Source of the DNA: Ralstonia sp. SET104
Lineage (GTDB): Bacteria > Pseudomonadota > Gammaproteobacteria > Burkholderiales > Burkholderiaceae
NCBI RefSeq assembly: GCF_003851545.1
Contig: NZ_BHVX01000010.1
Coordinates: forward strand, 62,001-126,000
Direction of reading: 5' to 3'
DNA length: 64,000 nt
Both the position numbers and the translations under genes were made by a program. The notes under the pieces were generated by a model. It saw only the letters and a program-made list of their open reading frames with translations, searched no databases and had not been told where the DNA came from. Each line of letters begins with the position of its first letter. Position 1 is the stretch's first letter. Below, piece by piece: positions 1 through 8,486 of this stretch.

Positions 1-72
1 GACAGCCCGTGCAAACGCATCGGTGGACACGGCCGGCGCCGGGTGTGCTTGACGTAAGCAGGTATTGCGTTG

Positions 73-86
73 TTGAGGCAGGTCAA
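73..86. promoter_or_regulatory. FNR/ANR-like box upstream of the PfkB kinase gene
   Basis: The sequence TTGAGGCAGGTCAA keeps both TTGA/TCAA half-sites of the FNR consensus TTGATnnnnATCAA. Its centre lies about 164 bases before the kinase ATG, and an AT-rich GCTAAT at 111-116 sits where a -10 element could lie. The rest of 1-231 shows no convincing gene. Assignment is by pattern only; similar boxes recur before other units in this window. Confidence 0.45.
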
Positions 87-243
87 CGCGCGCGACGCAG
101 TGCCCAATAGGCTAATAGATCAGTTCGCTTTGATGCGGCTTCGCTGTTGAGCCTGGGTTGATTTCCCTAAGAGGGCGACGGGATCGAAACGCGGATGTGC
201 AGCATGACCACCGGCTGCCCTCCGCAGCTTCTTGAGGTGTGCA

Positions 244-1176
244 ATGCCGGAAATTGTCACGCTTACGGTCAATCCCGCAATCGACATCGCCACGTCGGTG
301 GAGCGCTTGACGGATACCCACAAGATGCGCTGCACCCCGGCGCGCTGTGACCCCGGAGGCGGCGGAATCAACGTTGCCCGCGTTGTTCATCGCCTGGGTG
401 GGGATTGCCTGGCCATTTACCTTGCCGGCGGCCCGGTGGCCGAGCGATTGGGGCGTCTTCTGTCGGCAGAGGGCTTATCGTTCGTCGCCCTCGGGATCGA
501 AGGGCAGACGCGCGAGAATTTTTCCGTGACGGAACTGTGCAGCCACCGCGAGTTCCGGTTCGTGATGCCGGGGCCGGCCGTCTCGGAAGCGGAATGGCAG
601 CGCTGCCTGGAGTATCTGGATGCGCTGCAACCTGCGCCGCGCTACCTCGTGCTAAGCGGAAGCCTGCCGCTCGGGGTGGCCGACGATTTCTACGCGCGCG
701 CCATTGACAGGGCCAAGGTTCATGGCAGCCGCGTCGTACTGGATGCCTCGGGTCCGGCATTGCGCATGGCATTGCCGCATGCGCCATACCTGATCAAGCC
801 CAGCCTGAACGAGCTCCGACAACTCACAGGGCGCGCGTTGGAGACGGAAGCGGATTGCAGGCAAGCTGCTCGAGAGATTGTCCGCAATGGGCACGCGCAT
901 GCCGTCGCGCTCACGCTGGGCGCAGGCGGGGCCATGCTCGTCACGCAAAAAGATGTTGTCCGCTCACGTGCGGTCGCAACGTCATGCCTGAGCACCATTG
1001 GGGCGGGTGACAGCTTCGTGGGCGCAATGGTGTGGGCGCTTAACCGGAATGCCGGGATACACGAGGCATTTCGATACGGCATGGCCGCCGCTGCAGCAGC
1101 GTTGGGCCATGCCGGTACTGAACTTGGCAGCGCCGCCGAGATCGAGCAGCGCTATGCAGAGGTCTCCGTGTCTTGA
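244..1176 (+). CDS. pfkB: PfkB-family sugar kinase (1-phosphofructokinase / 6-phosphofructokinase II type)
   Basis: Predicted cytosolic kinase of the ribokinase/PfkB superfamily that phosphorylates a hexose phosphate with ATP. The 310-residue length matches the family. The N-terminus MPEIVTLTVNPAID is the usual PfkB/LacC/FruK opening, a GGGGINVAR sugar-binding stretch follows near residue 36, and the C-terminal GAGDSF motif carries the catalytic Asp and anion hole. I chose ATG 244 rather than the in-frame TTG at 232 because GAGG lies 6 bases before the ATG. The gene stands alone, and the next gene faces it. An FNR-like box at 73-86 suggests induction at low oxygen, which would fit an ATP-PFK supporting fermentative glycolysis. 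Substrate (fructose-6-P, fructose-1-P or tagatose-6-P) cannot be fixed from sequence. Confidence 0.85.
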   Translation: MPEIVTLTVNPAIDIATSVERLTDTHKMRCTPARCDPGGGGINVARVVHRLGGDCLAIYLAGGPVAERLGRLLSAEGLSFVALGIEGQTRENFSVTELCSHREFRFVMPGPAVSEAEWQRCLEYLDALQPAPRYLVLSGSLPLGVADDFYARAIDRAKVHGSRVVLDASGPALRMALPHAPYLIKPSLNELRQLTGRALETEADCRQAAREIVRNGHAHAVALTLGAGGAMLVTQKDVVRSRAVATSCLSTIGAGDSFVGAMVWALNRNAGIHEAFRYGMAAAAAALGHAGTELGSAAEIEQRYAEVSVS

Positions 1177-1266
1177 GGCGCGCCTGCCTGAGCTTGATGG
1201 ATCGGGGCAAGCCGCCGCTTGGCTTGCAAGGGCGGCTGGTGGCGTTACGGAGCGTCCCTCCTGATG

Positions 1267-1767
1267 CTACCGGCTCCATTTCACGTGCAGTTCGGTTTCT
1301 GCGTTGCCATAGTCAAACGTCAGGTGCCCGTGGAATGCATGGTGGATTGCGTGGCCGATGTCGCGCGCCAGATGAAAACCGGTCGTCAGGATGTCCGTGC
1401 CGCTGCTCGTGCATTCGACAGCCATGATGCGTTCCATCGGATGATCCAGGCGCAGATCTGCCTCGCGGTGGCGAGCGAGCGTCAGGATCTCTTCCCGATG
1501 GGCCGCCTCAAAGTCCCCCGACAGGTGGATTCGGGCTGCCGGCATCTGGTCGGCGGCACGCTGGCATGCCGAGCAGATCAATGAAGTTGCCCCCGGTGGT
1601 GGACTGCGCCACAACCAGCGGCCCTTGAGGTAAACGGCACCGCAAACCGGGCAACAGCTTGCGGCCGGTGCCTTGTCGGGTTGCCGATACCGGTTGTGGA
1701 TCGGCTCAACGGCAAATGGGCTCCAGCGTGCCGGCCGCACTCGTTCGGATTGAGAGCGTTGTTTCAT
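1267..1767 (-). CDS. BCAM0308-like zinc-ribbon protein
   Basis: A 166-residue cytosolic protein of unknown function. Two CxxC pairs (CPVC at residues 39-42 and CSAC at 65-68) form a likely zinc ribbon. The following alpha/beta part contains an acidic/His-rich stretch (GHAIHHAFHGH) near residue 140. It resembles the family named after Burkholderia cenocepacia BCAM0308, which belongs to a low-oxygen-activated gene cluster in that species; this name is recalled, not searched. Start at 1767 is set by AGGAG six bases upstream; an upstream in-frame ATG at 1839 has no ribosome site. It converges with the kinase gene. An FNR-like box lies about 110 bases upstream. Confidence 0.6.
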   Translation of the reverse strand: MKQRSQSERVRPARWSPFAVEPIHNRYRQPDKAPAASCCPVCGAVYLKGRWLWRSPPPGATSLICSACQRAADQMPAARIHLSGDFEAAHREEILTLARHREADLRLDHPMERIMAVECTSSGTDILTTGFHLARDIGHAIHHAFHGHLTFDYGNAETELHVKWSR

Positions 1768-1871
1768 ATTGACTCCTGTGAGGGCGAATTCCTCCGGCCT
1801 GCTGCAGAGCAGAATCTGCAACACGGTGGCGGTGGACAATTCTCAGAGTACTTCCCGCCGCGCGACGCAAT

Positions 1872-1885
1872 TTGGGCTGAGTCAA
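1872..1885. promoter_or_regulatory. FNR/ANR-like box upstream of the zinc-ribbon gene
   Basis: On the minus strand the site reads TTGACTCAGCCCAA, close to the FNR consensus with one altered position in the second half-site. Its centre is about 111 bases before the ATG at 1767. The 1768-2118 stretch between this gene and the divergent esterase-like gene has no supported coding region and presumably holds both promoters. Confidence 0.4.
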
Positions 1886-2118
1886 GTCCGTGCGTAACAG
1901 TGCCCATCGAGCCAGGCTTCAGTCGAGCCGCATCGCGCCAGCAGGCACCACAGCCAACACGGCAAGCAGCGGTTCGGGCGGCGTTCAAGTGGGGTGCATC
2001 TTCCATGGCGTCCAGACGCCCACGCCGAGTCGCCCGCAGCTTGCGATAGCGCAATCAATGTGCGGCGGCGCTGTCTAGACTGCAGATACCACCGCTGCAT
2101 CCGTGGAGCCCATCGCCC

Positions 2119-3414
2119 GTGTCTGCCCCTCTCACACCTTTCCTTGGCGTGCGCGAAGTGGCCAGCCGCCTCACCGGCAGCGCCGCCGACTACGACCACC
2201 TGCTGGAGATGGCCCGCGCAAAGCGCTACGTTCTTCTTGGCGAGGCTACGCACGGAACACGCGAGTTCTATCAGACACGTGCAGACATCACGCGGCAGTT
2301 GATTGTGCAAGGCGGCTTTGACGCCGTCGCTATTGAGGGCGACTGGCCCGACGCCTGGCGCATCAACCGCTATGTTCAGGGCGAGGGCACAGACACCGCT
2401 GCCGAGGCGCTAGGCGATTTCCAGCGGTTTCCTGAGTGGATGTGGCGCAATCGGGAGATGCTCGACTTCATCACTTGGCTGCATGCGCACAACGCGGCCC
2501 TTGCTACCCCGCAACGTGTGGGCGTTTATGGGTTGGATCTGTACAGCCTGTACCGGTCCGCCGAGGCTGTCGTCGAATACCTGCAGAAGACCGATCCGGA
2601 ACAGGCAGCGGTGGCACGCATGCACTATGCGGCGCTGGACCACGTGCGTGAACCAATGACGTACGGCTACGAAGCTGCCGCAGGTTTGAGGTTGCCAGCG
2701 CAACGCGAGGTGATCGAGCAACTGCGCCGGTTTCGGGCGAGCGAGGCCAGGTTGATCGAGCAGGATGGCACCGCCGCCATCGACTCGCATTTCTTTGCCG
2801 AGCAAAACGCCATCGTCGTTGTCAACGCAGAAGCGTACTACCGCGAATCATTCGGACGCCGCGTCAATACGTGGAACCTGCGCGATGCGCACATGGCACA
2901 AACGCTGTTCGGTTTGGCTGCGTATCGGCAGCGCCGTGGCGGCGACGGGCGGATCGTCGTGTGGGCGCACAACTCCCATGTGGGTGATGCGCGGGCAACG
3001 GAATCCGCCAGCCGGCATGAATGGAACCTTGGGCAACTCGTGCGTGAGCAGGTTGGCGGTGCCGCATTGCTTGTCGGCTTTACGACCTATACCGGCCACG
3101 TATGCGCCGCATCCGAGTGGGGCGGCGAGGCCGAGCGGAAATGGGTGCGGCCAGCGCGGCCGGACAGTTGGGAGCATCTGTTCCACAGCACTGGGCTGGA
3201 TCGCTTCTTCCTTCCGCTTGGCGATGCGGCGGCAGATGTGTTTCGCGAGCCGCTGCTGGAACGGGCAATCGGTGTGCTGTACTTGCCGAAGACCGAGTAC
3301 GCCTCGCACTATTTCGATGCGGCCATCGGCGCGCAGTTTGACGCGCTGGTCCATCTGGACGAAACCTCTGCCATCGAGCCTTTGAGCACTTTGAGCACCG
3401 CGCTGCTACCGTGA
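2119..3414 (+). CDS. erythromycin esterase family protein
   Basis: A 431-residue cytosolic protein of the erythromycin-esterase/EreA-like hydrolase fold. The hallmark LLGEATHGTREF lies at residues 39-50, with Glu42 and His45 matching catalytic positions in Ere enzymes. AIEGDWPD near residue 73 and VWAHNSHVGDAR near residue 278 match further conserved blocks. The GTG start has GGAG about ten bases upstream. Environmental family members commonly sit in stress or phosphoribosyl-related clusters and are not proven macrolide esterases. Being next to ftsH, hsp20 and a PRPP-synthetase-like gene makes a housekeeping or stress hydrolase role more likely than antibiotic resistance. The substrate is unknown. 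Confidence 0.85.
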   Translation: MSAPLTPFLGVREVASRLTGSAADYDHLLEMARAKRYVLLGEATHGTREFYQTRADITRQLIVQGGFDAVAIEGDWPDAWRINRYVQGEGTDTAAEALGDFQRFPEWMWRNREMLDFITWLHAHNAALATPQRVGVYGLDLYSLYRSAEAVVEYLQKTDPEQAAVARMHYAALDHVREPMTYGYEAAAGLRLPAQREVIEQLRRFRASEARLIEQDGTAAIDSHFFAEQNAIVVVNAEAYYRESFGRRVNTWNLRDAHMAQTLFGLAAYRQRRGGDGRIVVWAHNSHVGDARATESASRHEWNLGQLVREQVGGAALLVGFTTYTGHVCAASEWGGEAERKWVRPARPDSWEHLFHSTGLDRFFLPLGDAAADVFREPLLERAIGVLYLPKTEYASHYFDAAIGAQFDALVHLDETSAIEPLSTLSTALLP

Positions 3415-3442
3415 CCACACGTGTCCGCCGGGTTGCATTGCG

Positions 3443-3463
3443 TGTGTCATGTGTCATGTGTCA
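3443..3463. repeat. three tandem TGTGTCA units
   Basis: Three exact copies of TGTGTCA lie between the convergent stops of the esterase-like gene and ftsH. Too short for a known class; probably slippage-generated spacer DNA. Confidence 0.8.
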
Positions 3464-3478
3464 TTTGGCCAGTGCAGG

Positions 3479-5428
3479 TTACTGCGGCTGTTGCGCGGGC
3501 AACGGCGCGTGAGCGCTGGCGGGGGCGCCCGCTTCTGACTTCGGAGTCGGCATTGGGGTCACGTTGCCAGCCAGAATCATGTCCAGGTCGTGGCGGTCAG
3601 CCACCTCTTTGTCCAGCAGCATGCGTGACAGCGCTTCCAGTTTGGGGCGCTGGCCTTCGAGCGTGGCCCTCACGCGGGCACTGGCATCGGACAACACCTT
3701 GCGGACTTCCGCATCGATCAACTGCGCTGTGTCTTCGCTATATTCCTTGCGCTCGCGCTGCATCAAGCCTGCCCCGGCGAGCAGCGGGTTCGGTGTCTGC
3801 TCATAAGTGGCCAGACCAAGCTGTTCGCTCATGCCGAACTGGGTGATCATCTGGCGGGCCATGTCAGTTGCGCGTTGCAAGTCATTTTGCGCACCGGTCG
3901 ATACGTCGTGGTACACGATCTGCTCGGCAATGTAACCGCCCAGCAGCACGTCGAGCCGGTCCAGCAATTCACTGTGCTTGAGCAGGTAGCGGTCCTCCGC
4001 CGGGGTCTGTTGCGTGTAGCCCAGGGCGGCGATACCTCTTGGAATGATGGAAACCTTCGAAACGCGATCGGCCAGGGGCCTGTGCTCGGCCACGATGGCA
4101 TGGCCTGCTTCGTGGTAGGCGATGGTCTCCTTTTCCTTGGCGTTCATCACGCGGTTCTTCTTCTCCAGGCCGCCCACGATGCGGTCAAGCGCCTCGTCAA
4201 AGTCGGCGGTCTGCACGGCGGGTTTACCGTCGCGCGCGGCAAGAAGTGCCGCTTCATTGACCAGGTTGGCCAGGTCGGCACCAGCAAAGCCCGGCGTTCG
4301 AGCGGCGATCTTGCTCAGGTCGACATCGGCCCCCAGCGTGACGTTTCTGGCGTGGACCTTGAGAATCTGCTCTCGCCCTTTGAGGTCTGGACGGTCAAGG
4401 GCGACATGGCGGTCAAACCGGCCGGGACGAAGCAGGGCAGGGTCGAGTATTTCGGGCCGGTTCGTTGCGGCCATGATGATGACGCCCTTGTCGCTGTCAA
4501 AGCCGTCCATCTCGACCAGAAGCTGGTTCAGCGTCTGTTCGCGCTCTTCATTGCCGCCAACCAGGTTGAACGCACGCGTCTTGCCCAAGGCATCGAGTTC
4601 ATCGATGAAGATGATGCACGGCGCCATGGCTTCAGCCTGACTGAACAAATCCCGCACGCGCGCCGCACCTACGCCAACGAACATCTCAACAAACTCCGAC
4701 CCGCTCATGCTGAAAAATGGCACGGCTGCCTCACCAGCAACTGCCTTGGCAAGCAGCGTCTTGCCCGTTCCGGGCGCACCCACAAGCAACACACCCTTGG
4801 GAATCCTGCCGCCCAAGAGCTGATACCGCAGGGGCTCTTTCAGAAAACTGACGATTTCCGACAGCTCTTCCTTGGCTTCGTCAATGCCGGCAACGTCGGC
4901 GAAAGTCACGCCGGTTTCCTTTTGCATGTAGATCTTTGCCTTGCTCTTGCCGATTTCCATCAGCCCGCCGGCGGCTGCCCCGCCCATGCGCCGGATCAGA
5001 AAGCTCCAAACAGCGAAAAACAGGAGCGCAGGCACAACCCACGACAGGAGCGTGCTCAACCATTTGTTGTCTGGCCGGCCGACAAACCGCACCTTGGCCG
5101 CCTCCAGTTCCTGAACAAGGGCCGGGTCATTCACGCGAAGGGTCTGGAAAGGATGGTCGCCCTTGCCCGTACGCCGGATGACATCGATCTGCTGCTGCGT
5201 CAGCAACGCCTCGACGCCTTCCGTCGAGAAGGTGCCGGTGATGTCCTGGTCACCAATGGCAACGTCCTTGATCTTGCCCGCATGCAAGAGGAGCTTGAAG
5301 TCGCTGTAGGGAAGGGTGTTGACCTGCTCGGACATGAACAGCGTTTGGAACGCCAGCATGCTCAACGCGACGATGACGGCGTACCAGAGCGAAAACCTTT
5401 GTTGCTGCGGCTTCATACTCTCTTTCAC
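3479..5428 (-). CDS. ftsH: ATP-dependent zinc metalloprotease FtsH (accessory copy)
   Basis: Membrane-anchored AAA+ protease that degrades unassembled or damaged membrane and cytosolic proteins as a hexamer. The 649-residue protein has a first membrane segment at about 14-33, a periplasmic region, and a second at about 126-145. The AAA core carries Walker A GAPGTGKT (217-224), Walker [10 protein letters not shown] (272-280) and [19 protein letters not shown], followed by zinc site HEAGH (439-443). The C-terminus is Pro/Ala-rich. GTG 5428 is preceded by AAGGTGAG at good spacing; an ATG twelve bases downstream is an alternative. Its context beside hsp20 and usp genes, not beside rlmE/folP, marks it as a stress-linked second copy rather than the housekeeping ftsH. 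A perfect FNR box lies about 80 bases upstream. Confidence 0.95.
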   Translation of the reverse strand: MKESMKPQQQRFSLWYAVIVALSMLAFQTLFMSEQVNTLPYSDFKLLLHAGKIKDVAIGDQDITGTFSTEGVEALLTQQQIDVIRRTGKGDHPFQTLRVNDPALVQELEAAKVRFVGRPDNKWLSTLLSWVVPALLFFAVWSFLIRRMGGAAAGGLMEIGKSKAKIYMQKETGVTFADVAGIDEAKEELSEIVSFLKEPLRYQLLGGRIPKGVLLVGAPGTGKTLLAKAVAGEAAVPFFSMSGSEFVEMFVGVGAARVRDLFSQAEAMAPCIIFIDELDALGKTRAFNLVGGNEEREQTLNQLLVEMDGFDSDKGVIIMAATNRPEILDPALLRPGRFDRHVALDRPDLKGREQILKVHARNVTLGADVDLSKIAARTPGFAGADLANLVNEAALLAARDGKPAVQTADFDEALDRIVGGLEKKNRVMNAKEKETIAYHEAGHAIVAEHRPLADRVSKVSIIPRGIAALGYTQQTPAEDRYLLKHSELLDRLDVLLGGYIAEQIVYHDVSTGAQNDLQRATDMARQMITQFGMSEQLGLATYEQTPNPLLAGAGLMQRERKEYSEDTAQLIDAEVRKVLSDASARVRATLEGQRPKLEALSRMLLDKEVADRHDLDMILAGNVTPMPTPKSEAGAPASAHAPLPAQQPQ

Positions 5429-5508
5429 TTTCTCACCTTCGCATGGTCTCGTCCGCCAGCCGATATCCCGGTCGAACCTTGATGTTCGTGCTTGGGCCGG
5501 AAAGTCGG

Positions 5509-5522
5509 TTGATGCGGATCAA
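5509..5522. promoter_or_regulatory. perfect FNR/ANR consensus box upstream of ftsH
   Basis: TTGATGCGGATCAA matches TTGATnnnnATCAA exactly. It sits between ftsH (start 5428) and the small gene 5572-5826. A class II start about 41.5 bases from its centre would fall near 5474, leaving a leader of about 45 bases for ftsH. This is the strongest single FNR-type site in the window. Confidence 0.65.
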
Positions 5523-5571
5523 TCAGGCCCCAAGTCGGTGTTGCCTTCCCGAAGGAAGACTTGCTTTGCCG

Positions 5572-5826
5572 CTATTGGTGGCGGACGTGTGGCGGACGTG
5601 CGGCGGACGTGCGGCGGACGTGCGGCGGCGGAAACAGCCTCCAGCAGCCCGCCTGATGACGGAAGAAGATGATGACAAACGGGCGGGCGGATGTCGTCAG
5701 CTCCACCCGCACGCAGCCGCAATCAACGCCAGGGCAATGCAGGCGCGTGATTTGCAGATGCGGTGTGTCGCTCAGGCCAAACCACTTGGCAATCAGCTCG
5801 CGCAACGAGGTGTCGTATTGGGGCAT
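5572..5826 (-). CDS. small hypothetical protein with repeat-encoded C-terminal tail
   Basis: An 84-residue protein I do not recognise. Residues 1-60 look like a compact globular domain (MPQYDTSLRELIAKWF, three Cys at 31, 36 and 38, and a beta-like VRVELTTSARPFVIIFF). Residues about 66-84 are Pro/Arg/His-rich and are encoded by the 11-bp tandem repeats at 5579-5631. ATG 5826 lies 14 bases after the stop of the LRAT-like gene on the same strand, so the two are probably co-transcribed; no clear Shine-Dalgarno is present. Because 11 is not a multiple of three, gain or loss of a unit would change the C-terminus. Confidence 0.5.
   Translation of the reverse strand: MPQYDTSLRELIAKWFGLSDTPHLQITRLHCPGVDCGCVRVELTTSARPFVIIFFRHQAGCWRLFPPPHVRRTSAARPPHVRHQ
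5579..5631. repeat. 11-bp tandem repeat, about 4.8 units
   Basis: Consensus YGGCGGACGTG: two units begin with T (5579-5600), two with C (5601-5622), and a partial unit ends at 5631. It overlaps the 3' end of the small gene 5572-5826 and encodes its basic tail. Confidence 0.9.
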
Positions 5827-5840
5827 GGTGCTTGCCGGTG

Positions 5841-6341
5841 TCATGCGGCCTGAGCCTGTGGCTGCGCAGTCCGCCAATCGGAGGGCAGTGTCAGCAGCAT
5901 CAGCTTGAATAGCGTGCGCGCAGCCCGCAGGGGGCTTTTCAGGCACGCCTCCACCTGTGCGCTGCGGCATTCTCCAAACAGGCACCACGAACAGAAGTGC
6001 TCGCAGTTGTTGGTCAGCAGCCGATAATCGCTTTCGCCCAGGCGCGAACCGGCACGGCGGGCGACTTCGTCGCCGTTGTAGCAGGGGCTGGCGTCGCGCT
6101 GGATGCTCACTGCAAAACCGCATGCAAAGCTGCCAATGGAGATACGCTCCACCGGCCCCCGGCGCTGACGGCGAGAAAAGCCGGCGTAGTGAATCACCTG
6201 CCCGTTGCCGACATAGATGCCATGGTGTTCGTATCCATCGCGTTCTGCCACAAGGTGTGCGCCAACGGGAAGCACTGTGTCAAAAGCGGCAAGGTCGTGC
6301 GAGTCGTTCCACTGGACGATGCATTCAATGTTCTGGCTCAT
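5841..6341 (-). CDS. LRAT-domain (NlpC/P60-like) protein
   Basis: A 166-residue protein with the lecithin:retinol acyltransferase fold, a circularly permuted thiol hydrolase/acyltransferase. The catalytic His is seen in EHHGIYVGNG (residues 39-47), a second His in VIHYAGF (around 51), and the nucleophile Cys113 in NCEHFCSWC (112-120), the family signature. There is no signal peptide; a hydrophobic stretch near residues 139-150 (LFKLMLLTLP) could touch the membrane. ATG 6341 is set by GGAG seven bases upstream. It is divergent from hsp20 and followed by the small gene at 5826. Bacterial LRAT proteins are mostly uncharacterised; acyl transfer or lipid modification is an inference. Confidence 0.75.
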   Translation of the reverse strand: MSQNIECIVQWNDSHDLAAFDTVLPVGAHLVAERDGYEHHGIYVGNGQVIHYAGFSRRQRRGPVERISIGSFACGFAVSIQRDASPCYNGDEVARRAGSRLGESDYRLLTNNCEHFCSWCLFGECRSAQVEACLKSPLRAARTLFKLMLLTLPSDWRTAQPQAQAA

Positions 6342-6496
6342 GGCGCGCTCCGTTGTGCTGGCTGGGCGGTGTCGGGCACCGGGGGGCGATTCGACAAGGC
6401 GCTGCGTTGCTTGTTGGCCTGCCACCAGTATTGGCGGCACGCTCGCCAGCGTCATGCAGGCTGTGCTGAGAATGCTGTCGGAACTGCGGGTTCTCA

Positions 6497-6514
6497 TGTC
6501 AGGAAAGCCTGACA
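6497..6514. promoter_or_regulatory. perfect palindrome in the LRAT/hsp20 divergent region
   Basis: TGTCAGG-AAAG-CCTGACA is a perfect 7-bp inverted repeat with a 4-base spacer, about midway in the 340-base gap between the LRAT-like gene and hsp20. No T-tract follows, so an operator is more likely than a terminator. The binding protein is unknown. Confidence 0.45.
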
Positions 6515-6591
6515 AGGTGGCCGGCACCTCAGAAGCGATGTGCTCGATACGAGCCCCAAGACACCCACGCGACGGCCACCGTGCGCCGCCG

Positions 6592-6605
6592 TTGATCTGC
6601 CGCAA
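6592..6605. promoter_or_regulatory. degenerate FNR-like box upstream of hsp20
   Basis: TTGATCTGCCGCAA keeps the TTGAT half-site, while the second half-site CGCAA has two mismatches. Its centre lies about 83 bases before the hsp20 ATG. Weak alone; listed because it fits the pattern seen at neighbouring genes. Confidence 0.3.
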
Positions 6606-6681
6606 GGCGCTCCGGCACCACCGTGCCACGATGAATCTGCTGGTCCCAAGATCCCCAAGGGCCGTTCATCAGGAGGCAGTC

Positions 6682-7104
6682 ATGAGTCAACTCAAGCGTT
6701 ATGACCCGTTCGCCATTGAACCGGTTGGCGACATTTTCCAAGGGCTTCTGCGCTCGTTCCGCGGCGGCATGGATGGCGCGCTGCCGTTCAAGGTGGATGT
6801 GACAGAGTCTGAGAAGGCGTACAGCGTGGTTGCGGAAATCCCGGGCGCGAAGAAAGAAGATATCGACGTGACGGTCGATCGCGGGACGGTCATGATCTCG
6901 GCCAAGGTGGAGCGCCAGTCCGAGCAGAAAGAAGGCGAACGCGTGATCCGCAGCGAACGCTATAGCGGCTCGATGCAGCGCATGTTCACGCTGGATGCGG
7001 CAGTCGATGAAAACAAGGTTGACGCCACGTACGAGAATGGGTTGCTGCGTGTGACGCTGCCCAAGAAGGAAGCGTCACCACAGCAGCGCGTCACGATTCG
7101 CTGA
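6682..7104 (+). CDS. hsp20: Hsp20/alpha-crystallin small heat-shock protein
   Basis: A 140-residue ATP-independent holdase that binds unfolding proteins in large oligomers. The alpha-crystallin domain spans about residues 33-130, with the family marks KVDVTESEKAYSVVAEIPG, KEDIDVTVDRGTVMISA, and the ENGLLRVTLPK block near the C-terminus. The C-terminal VTIR supplies the I/V-x-I/V-type tail. ATG 6682 has AGGAGG five bases upstream, a strong site; a long open extension upstream is not used. Eighteen bases separate it from the beta-CASP nuclease gene, so it probably leads the operon running to the phosphorylase at 11299. Confidence 0.95.
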   Translation: MSQLKRYDPFAIEPVGDIFQGLLRSFRGGMDGALPFKVDVTESEKAYSVVAEIPGAKKEDIDVTVDRGTVMISAKVERQSEQKEGERVIRSERYSGSMQRMFTLDAAVDENKVDATYENGLLRVTLPKKEASPQQRVTIR

Positions 7105-7121
7105 GCGCCAGGGGGTGCGGC

Positions 7122-8486
7122 ATGCGGCTGCAATTTCTTGGCGCGACCGACACGGTGACCGGCTCGAAATATGTGCTCGAGACCGGCGAGCACCGTGTCA
7201 TGGTCGACTGCGGGCTGTTTCAGGGCTACAAGTCTCTGCGCTTGCGCAACTGGGACAAGCTTGCCGTCAACCCGCACCACATCAATGCGGTTGTGCTAAC
7301 GCATGCCCATATCGACCACAGCGGCTACTTGCCGCTGCTGGTCCGTAACGGGTTCCACGGCCCGGTCTATTGCACGAAAGGTACGGCAGAGCTGTGCAAC
7401 ATCCTCTTGCCTGATAGCGCTCGGCTTGCGCAGGAGGATGCAGAGTACGCAAATGCCCACGGGTTCTCGCGCCATCATCCCGCCTTGCCGCTCTATGACG
7501 AGAAAGACGCTGCCAAGGCATTACGCCGCTTGCATCCTGTTAGCTATGGCGAGCGCTTTCCCGTTGTCGACGGCGTGGAAGCCGAGTTCCACCGTGCAGG
7601 GCACATCATCGGGGCGGCCACGGCGACATTGTTGGCCGAAGGCCGTCGCATCGTCTTTTCTGGCGATCTGGGGCGGCAGGTCGATCCGGTCATGCGGCCA
7701 CCGGAGCTGATAGCGCAGGCCGATACCCTGCTGGTCGAATCGACGTATGGCGATCGCGTGCATCCAGAAGGTGACCCGCTCGATGCGCTCCAGCAGATTG
7801 TGCAGCGGACAATCGGGCAGGGCGGCACGCTGCTGATTCCTGCTTTTGCCGTGGGCCGTACGCAAGAACTGTTGTATTGCCTCTATACGCTGATCCGCGA
7901 GCACCGGATTGCGCATGTGCCGATCTACCTCGACAGCCCGATGGCCGAACTGGCGACCGAGGTGTTTGCGCGTCACGTTGACGATCTGCATATTGGGGCT
8001 GCCGACTGCCAGGCTGCTTGTGCGTTGGCCATCCCGGTGCAGAGCCCGGAGCAGTCGATGCATCTGGGGAACGATCGCGCGCCCAAGATCATTCTTGCGG
8101 CCAGCGGCATGGCAACGGGTGGCCGCGTGCTGCATCACCTCAAGAGCGTGGGTGGCGGCAAGCGCAACGCCATCCTGATGTCAGGCTTCCAGGCGGCCGG
8201 CACCCGGGGCGCCGCTTTGCTGGCGGGCCAGCGGGCGTTGCGCGTGCATGGCCGTGAGGTGGCTATTCGTGCTTCAGTCGAGCAGATCCAGAATCTTTCC
8301 GCCCATGCGGATGCCAATGAACTGATGACCTGGTTGCGCGGTTTCACGCAGCCGCCACGGCAGACCTTTATCGTGCATGGCGAGCCGGCCGCCAGCGACG
8401 CCTTGCGCCAGCGCATCGAGCATGAACTGCAGTGGCCCGTCTGCATGCCGGAGTATCGCCAGTCTTACGATCTGGAGGGCGCATGA
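7122..8486 (+). CDS. beta-CASP metallo-beta-lactamase RNA/DNA-processing nuclease
   Basis: A 454-residue predicted zinc nuclease of the CPSF/YsfA type. The metallo-beta-lactamase motif HAHIDH is at residues 61-66, further metal ligands are in GHIIGAA and SGDLG, and the beta-CASP and C-terminal RNA-specificity parts carry AVGRTQELL, AASGMATGGR and a final LSAHAD plus VHGEP, which is typical. It overlaps the PRPP-synthetase-like gene by ATGA at 8483-8486, implying translational coupling. In bacteria these proteins are widespread but rarely characterised. Coupling to nucleotide-salvage-like genes suggests it could supply nucleotides from RNA; that link is inference. Confidence 0.88.
   Translation: MRLQFLGATDTVTGSKYVLETGEHRVMVDCGLFQGYKSLRLRNWDKLAVNPHHINAVVLTHAHIDHSGYLPLLVRNGFHGPVYCTKGTAELCNILLPDSARLAQEDAEYANAHGFSRHHPALPLYDEKDAAKALRRLHPVSYGERFPVVDGVEAEFHRAGHIIGAATATLLAEGRRIVFSGDLGRQVDPVMRPPELIAQADTLLVESTYGDRVHPEGDPLDALQQIVQRTIGQGGTLLIPAFAVGRTQELLYCLYTLIREHRIAHVPIYLDSPMAELATEVFARHVDDLHIGAADCQAACALAIPVQSPEQSMHLGNDRAPKIILAASGMATGGRVLHHLKSVGGGKRNAILMSGFQAAGTRGAALLAGQRALRVHGREVAIRASVEQIQNLSAHADANELMTWLRGFTQPPRQTFIVHGEPAASDALRQRIEHELQWPVCMPEYRQSYDLEGA

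Noticed and set aside
2119-3414. Macrolide-resistance gene
   Set aside because: The protein has the erythromycin-esterase fold, but context is a stress cluster and family members outside resistance islands are not shown to be macrolide esterases.
3875-5482. 535-codon frame antisense to ftsH
   Set aside because: Antisense shadow; ftsH carries full Walker and HEAGH motifs.
5579-5631. Possible CRISPR array
   Set aside because: Contiguous 11-bp units with no spacers; a simple tandem repeat.
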